DNA of 6,064 nucleotides. It comes from Verrucomicrobiota bacterium. Lineage in GTDB: Bacteria; Verrucomicrobiota; Verrucomicrobiia; Limisphaerales; UBA1096. The stretch is taken from contig DQOE01000153.1 of assembly GCA_015658765.1 (NCBI GenBank), positions 1 through 6,064 of the forward strand, given 5' to 3'. Of the stretch, positions 1-5,377 are shown piece after piece; the stretch's first letter is position 1; each line of letters opens with the position of its first letter. A model generated the notes under the pieces. That model did no database searches, had not been told where the DNA came from, and saw only the letters and a list, made by a program, of their open reading frames with translations. The translations under genes were made by a program, and so were the position numbers.

Positions 1-368
1 GAGCGCACGGTGAATTTCTCGGCGGCGTTCGGGTGAATCATGTCGTACGCGGTGGCCACGGCGCGATCCGGGTCGGCGATGATCGGGAAGTTGACTGTGG
101 TGTTCTGCGTCTCGTTGATGTCGTTTATCCAGCCGTGATGATCCTCGAGTGAATCCACGCTGACGGCGATTGTCTTGACGCCGCGCTTTTGGAACTCCGG
201 CTGGAGTTTGGCTGTGTAGCCCAGTTCGGTGGTGCAGACCGGCGTGTAGTCCGCCGGGTGGGAGAACAGGATCGCCCAGCCATCGCCGATCCACTCGTGG
301 AAGTCGATGTCACCTTCAGTTGTCTCCGCTTGAAAATTCGGAGCCTCGTCGCCTAGTCGCAGTGCCAT
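1..368 (-). CDS. 1-Cys peroxiredoxin (Prx6-type, AhpC/TSA family), 3' end cut by window edge
   Basis: This is a thiol peroxidase that reduces hydrogen peroxide and organic hydroperoxides, most likely in the cytoplasm. About 122 residues are visible from the ATG at 366-368, and the frame is still open at base 1. Complete Prx6-type proteins are about 210-220 residues, so roughly the last 90-100 are missing. The N-terminus MALRLGDEAPNF is typical of the family. The active-site segment HPADYTPVCTTELG carries the peroxidatic Cys45 in the P-x-x-x-T-x-x-C pattern (Pro38, Thr42, Cys45). The HPADYTPVCTTE form, the following AVSVDS and the FPIIADPD stretch match the Prx6 subfamily rather than the typical 2-Cys AhpC group. 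Whether a resolving cysteine exists further on cannot be seen. No good Shine-Dalgarno precedes the start, only an A-rich AAAGAAAA. It lies 155 bases downstream of the DUF5916 gene on the same strand, so separate transcription is plausible. Confidence 0.93.
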   Translation of the reverse strand, partial: MALRLGDEAPNFQAETTEGDIDFHEWIGDGWAILFSHPADYTPVCTTELGYTAKLQPEFQKRGVKTIAVSVDSLEDHHGWINDINETQNTTVNFPIIADPDRAVATAYDMIHPNAAEKFTVR

Positions 369-425
369 TTTTCTTTAGAGTTGATGTTTGATGTGTTTTC
401 CCGTTGGCATGGCCAAGGGATGGCC

Positions 426-454
426 TTGCTAGCGAAACCGGCTTTCCATGTCAA
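426..454 (-). promoter_or_regulatory. Candidate sigma-70-type promoter for the peroxiredoxin gene
   Basis: On the minus strand a perfect TTGACA (bases 454-449) is followed after exactly 17 bases by TAGCAA (431-426), which matches only three of six positions of the TATAAT consensus. It lies in the 155-base gap before the peroxiredoxin start, leaving a leader of roughly 50 bases. The spacing and -35 box are good but the -10 box is weak, and the sigma preferences of this organism are unknown. It is a suggestion rather than a firm call. Confidence 0.28.
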
Positions 455-523
455 TGATTTATCCGGCTTGCAGGTGGGCTTGTTAGACAATGAGTGTGTT
501 GCGCTGCTGGCGATCCGCCAAGC

Positions 524-2704
524 TCAGAACCGGAAGGTGGTTAACGCCTTAATGGCAAATTCGCTCTGGCGTAGGGAGAACAAGTGATCCTCGTCGCCGT
601 AGTTTTGGCGGATCACGGCGTAAAACTTTTTGCCAGGCTTAAATTCCCAGAAGAAGCGGGTGTTGTAGCCGATGGATTCCGAGACGTCGTCGTACTGGAT
701 GAGGTGCGACCATCCCATGTCCGGAGTGAAGTTGATCCGAATGTTTCCGGAGGCAATCTGTGCGTCGAATTGTGTTTCAGGCAGTTCAAAGTGGTTGAAG
801 CTGTAACTAAGGCTGGTATTGAGCCACTTGGCCGGATAAAAGCCAAGCCGGAAATAGGCGGTTTGTTTCTCTCCGTGGTACCAGTCGCCTAACTCATAGC
901 CGAAGCCACCATTGATTAAGCCGGCATCCCTGAGGTCGAAGTCCAAGGCGTAGTTGGTCATCCAATATTCGCCGGCTGGCACGACGCCACCGCCAGAGAC
1001 TTCGAAATCGTGATCCGGCTTGTCGTATTCCTGCTCGATTTTGAAATAGACATTGTGGCCGGATTCAAAATCCAAGTATGGAATGTAGAAACTATGCTTC
1101 TGCGACTCAATATCGTTGTCGAGCGTGGTGTAGATGGAGTTCCTGTAGCTCAGGTGATATTTTCGCAACCAGTCGATGCTTTCGGGTCTTGGTCGATAGG
1201 AAAAGGATGATCCGAATCGCCGAATTCCGGTTCGGCGGGTGTAGCCGAGCTTGGGTTTGAATTCCTCGTCGACTTGATAAAACGACACGCCAGCATCGAT
1301 AAGATCGTTCGGGTAGCTGATATCTGTGCCGTGGGCGTAGTTCCAATCGGTGTCGTCGTCGAAATTGGCCATGGTGTAAACGCTGGCACGAAGTGTCTTA
1401 TCGGTGAGGAACTTTGTCGTGCGGTAGTTAAAATCTGTGCCAATCATATATGTGTCCTTGTCAGAATTCGGATCACCCATGGTGCTGATCATACCGACCG
1501 ATGATTGTTCGAGCACGTTCCGTGAGATGCGCGTGACAAAGACGTTTTGGCTGTCAATACCATCGTGCTCGCCGATCATGGCTCCGATCAAGCCGATATT
1601 ATATTTGCCGACTCGACCAGTGATTTTGGTCGCCAAATTGATGGGAACCTGGTGCCCGCTATGAGTTAGGCCAATGCGGCGACTGAAGAACGGGGTGCTG
1701 GACTGTGTTCTCGAACGCCGCGACGATGGGCCGAACTTAAAAATGCCGGAGTCTTTTAGGAAAAAGTCGCGTTTCTCCGGGTACTGGAGGGAAAAGCGGG
1801 TGAAGTTGAGTTGGCGGTAATCGGCTTCTGTCTCGGCGAAATCAGTGTTCACCGAGAGGCTGGCGTTCAAGTTTGGCGCCAGACGATAGGAAAGGTCACC
1901 TCCGAAGTCGCCTAGTGTTTTTTCGTCGCCGGTGTCGTTGTTGTGCCGGTACTTGCCCATGCCGTAGGGAAGAAACTCCCACTTGGTGATATTACCAAGC
2001 CCCTCGAGGCCGCGTATCTCGCCGGCATTTGCCATGGCCGAGGTCCTGAGGTGACGTCCCTCGCTGTGCCAACGGCCACGCTCGTTTTTGCGGCGAATCG
2101 TCCGAGCGATATTGAAGCCCCAGGTGGAATTGCCGGGGTTGAAAGCGATCGAGTCGAAGGGGATGGCAATTTCACTGAACCAACCCTTGTCACTGATTTG
2201 GCTTTTGCATTCCCAGATTGCATCCCAATTGCTGCTGGAATGAGAGTTGTTGTTGATTAATGCGTCATAACGTAAGCCGTTTGGATTAATGGTGAAATTG
2301 TAGCCATTGCGTCGATCCAGAAAAGTATCGATGGCAATATAGATATAGTCATCCTCCATCGGAAAGTCATCCCGGGTCATGCCTCGGGCGAGGATTTTCT
2401 CTGGCTCTGAGTCGTAACACCAAATGCCGATGTAGAGGGCACGAGCATCGTAGAGGACGCGAAACTCAGTGCGCTCGGTCATCGGCACGCCGTCCCCGGG
2501 TTCATCTTGCACGAAGTCGCCGCCGGCCGGGGCTTTCTGCCATGCAGCATCATCCAGAACGCCGTCAATCACCGGCGGCTGCTCCACTCGCAGGGCCGTG
2601 ATGGATGGGCGCGGCTTGGTCTGGCTTGCAGACGACTCGTCGGCGGCCAAGGCGGAGCCCGCGAAGCCAGCCAACGCGGCTCCAAGGTGAAACAGTTCTC
2701 TCAT
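524..2704 (-). CDS. Secreted CBM9-like / DUF5916 protein, probable outer-membrane beta-barrel
   Basis: This 726-residue protein has a carbohydrate-binding-family-9-like domain followed by a DUF5916 region; its biochemical role is unknown. Residues 1-20 look like a signal peptide (hydrophobic LGAALAGFAGSALA, cleavage after SALA-20). The CBM9-like domain spans about residues 40-235. It opens with PPVIDGVLDDAAWQKA (43-58) and contains FTINPNGLRYD (137-147), W160, IWE (163-165) and EIAIPFDSI (178-186). From about 240 the sequence is rich in alternating aromatic and polar strands. It carries the family patterns NTDFAETEAD (286-295), PEKRDFF (309-315) and FFSRRIGL (339-346). The chain ends in TTFRF, and a C-terminal Phe is typical of Bam-inserted outer-membrane proteins. 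I infer export across the inner membrane and a surface role, possibly in glycan binding or uptake, but no SusC/SusD, TonB or glycoside hydrolase gene is beside it. The ATG is chosen because it yields the signal peptide; no clear Shine-Dalgarno precedes it. The gene looks clearly lower in G+C than nadE. Confidence 0.9.
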   Translation of the reverse strand: MRELFHLGAALAGFAGSALAADESSASQTKPRPSITALRVEQPPVIDGVLDDAAWQKAPAGGDFVQDEPGDGVPMTERTEFRVLYDARALYIGIWCYDSEPEKILARGMTRDDFPMEDDYIYIAIDTFLDRRNGYNFTINPNGLRYDALINNNSHSSSNWDAIWECKSQISDKGWFSEIAIPFDSIAFNPGNSTWGFNIARTIRRKNERGRWHSEGRHLRTSAMANAGEIRGLEGLGNITKWEFLPYGMGKYRHNNDTGDEKTLGDFGGDLSYRLAPNLNASLSVNTDFAETEADYRQLNFTRFSLQYPEKRDFFLKDSGIFKFGPSSRRSRTQSSTPFFSRRIGLTHSGHQVPINLATKITGRVGKYNIGLIGAMIGEHDGIDSQNVFVTRISRNVLEQSSVGMISTMGDPNSDKDTYMIGTDFNYRTTKFLTDKTLRASVYTMANFDDDTDWNYAHGTDISYPNDLIDAGVSFYQVDEEFKPKLGYTRRTGIRRFGSSFSYRPRPESIDWLRKYHLSYRNSIYTTLDNDIESQKHSFYIPYLDFESGHNVYFKIEQEYDKPDHDFEVSGGGVVPAGEYWMTNYALDFDLRDAGLINGGFGYELGDWYHGEKQTAYFRLGFYPAKWLNTSLSYSFNHFELPETQFDAQIASGNIRINFTPDMGWSHLIQYDDVSESIGYNTRFFWEFKPGKKFYAVIRQNYGDEDHLFSLRQSEFAIKALTTFRF

Positions 2705-2854
2705 TCAGGATAAAAGGGTATCGGCCGTGGTGACTCGGTTTTGAGCAGGCTGCGGCAAAGGACGCGCGAGCGTGCCGCTGCATTCCGGAAAAACAAGCAG
2801 AACCTATTCACAGCCCGCTTGGGCATTCGCGTGAATTCGCGGTTGAAAAACCGG

Positions 2855-4486
2855 TCACGAGAACCGCTTGGCCACGGGGATGCGGCGGCCGACGCCGAAC
2901 GCCTTGCTCGTGACCTTGATGCCGGGCGCGGCCTGTCGGCGCTTGTACTCGTTGACGTTGATCAGCAGGATGATCCGCCGGACCGTCGCCTCGTCGTGGC
3001 CAGAGTCAATGATCGCCTCGGCGTCCTGTCCGTCCACCACGTACGCCTCGAGGATGCTGTCGAGCACATCGTACGGCGGGAGTGAATCCTGATCGAGTTG
3101 GTCCGGCCGCAGCTCCGCCGAGGGCGGCTTGGTGATCGTCGACTCCGGGATGATTTCGCGCTCGCGGTTGATCCAATTGCCCAGGCTGTAAACCTTGGTC
3201 TTGGGCAAATCACTGATCACGGCCAAGCCGCCGCACATGTCGCCGTAGAGCGTGCAGTAGCCGACCGCCAACTCGCTCTTGTTGCCGGTCGTCAGCAGCA
3301 GCGAGCCGAACTTGTTGGACATCGACATGAGGATGTTGCCCCGGAGGCGCGCCTGCATGTTTTCCTCCGTCGTGTCCTCGTCGAGTCCCTCGAAGATGCC
3401 GCCGAGTTGCGACTTGAGCTGCTCGAACACCGGCTCGATCGGCACGACGTCGTACCGGATGCCCAGCGCCTTGGCCAGGCTCTCCGCGTCGTCGAGGCTG
3501 CCCTGCGACGAGTATTGCGACGGCATGGCGACGCCCCGGACGTTCTCCGGGCCAAGCGCATCGACGGCGACCGCCGCTGTCACCGCCGAGTCGATCCCGC
3601 CGCTCAACCCGATGACCGCCGACGCGAAGCCGCACTTGTGCAGATAATCGCGCACGCCGAGCGAGAGCGCCCTGTAAATTTTCTCGTTGTCGTCGGAGGT
3701 GTCGCTCGACTTCGGCTCGATGGTCTCCGTGTCAATGAGCAGCAAATCCTCGGCGAACATCGCGCCGCTGGCCCCGAGCACGCCGTGGCCGTTGTAGTAT
3801 TGGCTGCCGCCGTCGAACACCAGCTCGTCGTTCCCGCCGACGAGGTTGCAGTACACCACCGGACAGCCACACTTGGCCGAGAGCTGTGAGAGCAGCACGT
3901 GCCGGCTGTGCTCCTTGCCGAGGCTCCACGGCGAGGCGGAGAGGTTGAGCAGCAGCTCCGCACCGGCGCCGGCGAGTTCCTCGGCGGGACGGCGGTCGTA
4001 GCGGCGGTCGTGCAGGAACACCTCGTCGTTCCAGATGTCCTCGCAAATGGTGATGCCCACTTTCGTGCCGAGAATTTCCACCGGCGTGTTGCCGGTCGCC
4101 GGCTCGAAGTAGCGATCCTCGTCGAACACGTCGTAGTTCGGCAGCAGCGTCTTGTGGCGGACGGCGGCCACTTGGCCGTCCTGCAGCACGGCGGCGGAGT
4201 TTTGCGCCGGACGGCCGGAGTCGGTTTCGTTGGCGGAGGCGTAGCCCACCACGGCGACCGCCTTGCCGCCGCGCTTGGTCAGGCCCTCGAGCGCCGCCTG
4301 GTTTTGCCGGAGGAACGCCGGCTTGGCCAACAGGTCGCGCGGTGGGTAGCCGCACAGCGCCAGCTCGGGCAGCACAACCAGCGCAGCGCCGGCCTCGTCG
4401 GCACGCCGCCATGCGTCGACGATTTTTTCCGCGTTCCCGTCGAAGTCGCCGATGGTGGTGTTGATCTGTGCGATGGCAATTATCAT
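2855..4486 (-). CDS. nadE: Glutamine-dependent NAD+ synthetase
   Basis: The enzyme catalyses the last step of NAD+ synthesis: ATP-dependent amidation of nicotinic acid adenine dinucleotide using ammonia released from glutamine (EC 6.3.5.1), in the cytoplasm. The 543 residues are complete and of the length usual for the short two-domain bacterial form. The N-terminal nitrilase-type glutaminase domain (about 1-255) has the full Glu-Lys-Cys triad: Glu41 in LPELALCGYPPRDLL, Lys112 in RHKTLLPNYDVFDE and Cys148 in ITICEDIW. The C-terminal synthetase domain (about 268-543) has the ATP-pyrophosphatase P-loop SGGIDS (295-300), MPSQYSS (321-327), TGNKSE (401-406) and KPPSAELRPDQ near 453-463. It ends with the conserved YKRRQAAPGIKV and RRIPVAKRF. 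The ATG gives MIIAIAQINTTIGDF, the normal family start, although no Shine-Dalgarno is evident upstream. Having the glutaminase domain means it need not rely on free ammonia. It is divergent from the small gene at 4612 and lies 150 bases upstream of the DUF5916 gene. Confidence 0.98.
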   Translation of the reverse strand: MIIAIAQINTTIGDFDGNAEKIVDAWRRADEAGAALVVLPELALCGYPPRDLLAKPAFLRQNQAALEGLTKRGGKAVAVVGYASANETDSGRPAQNSAAVLQDGQVAAVRHKTLLPNYDVFDEDRYFEPATGNTPVEILGTKVGITICEDIWNDEVFLHDRRYDRRPAEELAGAGAELLLNLSASPWSLGKEHSRHVLLSQLSAKCGCPVVYCNLVGGNDELVFDGGSQYYNGHGVLGASGAMFAEDLLLIDTETIEPKSSDTSDDNEKIYRALSLGVRDYLHKCGFASAVIGLSGGIDSAVTAAVAVDALGPENVRGVAMPSQYSSQGSLDDAESLAKALGIRYDVVPIEPVFEQLKSQLGGIFEGLDEDTTEENMQARLRGNILMSMSNKFGSLLLTTGNKSELAVGYCTLYGDMCGGLAVISDLPKTKVYSLGNWINREREIIPESTITKPPSAELRPDQLDQDSLPPYDVLDSILEAYVVDGQDAEAIIDSGHDEATVRRIILLINVNEYKRRQAAPGIKVTSKAFGVGRRIPVAKRFS

Positions 4487-4577
4487 CTACCGCTGGGCCA
4501 AGTTTATCGGCGAACCGCTCGCGGCGGAAGAAAGAAGCTTCCCAATTGGCCAATGTGTGTTGCGGCTGTTTTGACTC

Positions 4578-4605
4578 TTGACCGGACTTTCGGAGGCGTT
4601 ACCTT
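4578..4605 (+). promoter_or_regulatory. Weak candidate promoter for the 91-residue protein gene
   Basis: TTGACC (4578-4583) is followed after 16 bases by TACCTT (4600-4605), which matches half of the TATAAT consensus. An overlapping alternative -35, TTGACT, begins at 4571. Transcription would start near 4612, almost on the GTG start codon, which would imply either a leaderless message or use of the downstream ATG at 4645. It lies in the 125-base divergent gap upstream of nadE. No convincing promoter for nadE itself was recognised there. Confidence 0.2.
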
Positions 4606-4611
4606 TTCGGC

Positions 4612-4887
4612 GTGCCAAGGAGCGGCGGCAAAAAAAAATCAGTGATGGTGGGGCTCGGGATGGATTCCGACGGCCACAAGCGTATTACAACCGGCGACAA
4701 TTTTGTCGTTGCTGGGGGGACTCAGGACACGCACGACCAGATGACGGAGACGGTCGTGAAGATCAACGAGAAACTCACCGAGCGCGGCAAGTGCCTCAAC
4801 ACGGTGGAGCGTACGGAGTTCAAGGATATCGCCGAGTCGGTCGGGCTCAAGGAGCAACCCCCGTCGCCGGATCCAGAGAACAACTGA
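4612..4887 (+). CDS. Small conserved-looking hypothetical protein, 91 residues
   Basis: I cannot assign a function. The protein is hydrophilic with no signal peptide or membrane segment, so it is probably cytoplasmic. A basic N-terminus (MPRSGGKKKS) leads into a glycine-rich block, GLGMDSDGHKRITTGDNF, then VAGGTQDTH. A charged, probably helical middle follows (about residues 43-77, with EKLTERGK), and a Pro-rich acidic tail ends in PDPENN. The DGH-x-R-x-T-x-G-x-x-F and GG-x-x-x-TH patterns look like a constrained family; I have an uncertain impression of similar small proteins in Verrucomicrobiota. Evidence for a real gene is its placement between the nadE divergent gap and a strong terminator 24 bases after its stop, with no competing gene on the other strand. 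The start is ambiguous. GTG 4612 gives 91 residues, with GGAGG at 4592-4596 rather far upstream. ATG 4645 gives 80 residues (MVGLGMDSDG) and is preceded by nine A residues at 4630-4638. Confidence 0.72.
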   Translation: MPRSGGKKKSVMVGLGMDSDGHKRITTGDNFVVAGGTQDTHDQMTETVVKINEKLTERGKCLNTVERTEFKDIAESVGLKEQPPSPDPENN

Positions 4888-4911
4888 TTCCACCCAATAA
4901 ATTTTGACACG

Positions 4912-4941
4912 AAAAAGGCGGCCCGATGGCCGCCTTTTTTT
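4912..4941. terminator. Bidirectional rho-independent terminator between convergent genes
   Basis: A perfect seven-base-pair stem GGCGGCC/GGCCGCC (4917-4923 and 4928-4934) closes a four-base CGAT loop. It is flanked by AAAAA on the left and TTTTTTT on the right, so either strand gives a GC hairpin followed by a U-tract. It lies 24 bases after the stop of the plus-strand 91-residue gene and 14 bases beyond the stop of the minus-strand CBM48 gene. It can therefore end transcription from both sides. This is the clearest regulatory structure in the window. Confidence 0.93.
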
Positions 4942-4955
4942 GGTTGAAAATGGGG

Positions 4956-5270
4956 TTAACTGACGGCGATGAGCGACACGCGCTCGTTGCGCTCGTTGCG
5001 CACCACGCCGTTGGCGCGGGGGTCGAGGGATGGCTTGCCGTCGATAAGGAATTGGTAGCGGTGATGCCCGTGATGAAGATCGATCTGCGTGCTCCACGAG
5101 CCGTCAAAATGCCGGTTCATCGCGTGCGAGTTGCCGTCCCACTCGTTGAAATCCCCGATCACGCACACTTCCTGCGCTTCCGGGGCAATGCACAGGAAAT
5201 TGATCGGCTTGGCCATTGCTTTGGCCGAGTAGCGCCCATTTCCGTTACCGTTGAATTGTGAGTTATCCAT
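4956..5270 (-). CDS. Stand-alone CBM48 / AMPK-beta-like glycogen-binding-type domain protein
   Basis: This 104-residue protein is almost entirely one carbohydrate-binding module 48 (early-set Ig-like) domain, the fold found at the N-terminus of glycogen branching and debranching enzymes and in AMPK beta. A polar Asn/Gly-rich leader (residues 1-20) precedes the domain at about 21-104. Visible hallmarks are VCVIGDFNEWDG (35-46, Trp44), GSWSTQIDL (57-65), GHHRYQFLIDG (68-78), DPRANG (83-88) and a final SLIAV strand. There is no signal peptide or attached catalytic domain, so it is presumably a cytoplasmic accessory or regulatory protein. Aligned by eye to AMPK beta1, Trp44 matches Trp100, but Lys126 and Trp133 correspond to Gln73 and Pro80, so actual glycogen binding is uncertain. 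The ATG at 5268-5270 is preferred; a second in-frame ATG at 5216 would give MAKPINF and still keep the domain. Only AAGG touching the ATG resembles a ribosome site. The gene follows the dehydrogenase gene by 107 bases on the same strand and ends at the bidirectional terminator. Confidence 0.88.
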   Translation of the reverse strand: MDNSQFNGNGNGRYSAKAMAKPINFLCIAPEAQEVCVIGDFNEWDGNSHAMNRHFDGSWSTQIDLHHGHHRYQFLIDGKPSLDPRANGVVRNERNERVSLIAVS

Positions 5271-5377
5271 CCTTGCGCGCCCGGCGGAAGTGCCTTCCCA
5301 GGGGCTTTGGCCGGGCAAAGGCTGTGAAAAAAAGCAAATCCCAGCCGCCGAAGCAAGCGAAAAAAGTTTTTTGTGGT

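Noticed and set aside
508..520. TGGCG-ATC-CGCCA hairpin just past the DUF5916 stop codon
   Set aside because: The stem is perfect but only five base pairs, and no U-tract follows on the minus strand, so it does not qualify as an intrinsic terminator.
381..587. Plus-strand 68-codon open frame spanning the gap and the DUF5916 3' end
   Set aside because: It overlaps the end of a strong gene on the other strand, has no ribosome site and shows no recognisable protein pattern.
2825..2841. Direct repeat ATTCGCG-TGA-ATTCGCG in the nadE/DUF5916 gap
   Set aside because: Two seven-base copies could be chance. They show no inverted symmetry and no link to a known regulator site.
2840..2853. CGGTT-GAAA-AACCG hairpin immediately after the nadE stop codon
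   Set aside because: It has a five-base-pair stem and no U-tract after it on the minus strand. It is too weak to call a terminator.
3098..3889. Long plus-strand open frame (263 codons) opposite nadE, with others at 3899-4645 and 5258-6046
   Set aside because: They lie antisense to well-supported genes in high-G+C DNA, where stop codons are rare. Their translations are repetitive in Arg, Val, Ala and Leu with no recognisable motif.
4904..4909. Perfect TTGACA on the plus strand in the convergent gap
   Set aside because: It lies directly before the terminator and points into it, with no -10 box at suitable spacing and no gene downstream on that strand.
5286..5298. GGAAG-TGC-CTTCC hairpin upstream of the CBM48 start, plus poly-A/poly-T runs at about 5326-5372
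   Set aside because: The stem is short and lies about 16 bases before the ATG without covering it. The homopolymer runs lack a GC stem, so neither a riboswitch nor a terminator is supported.
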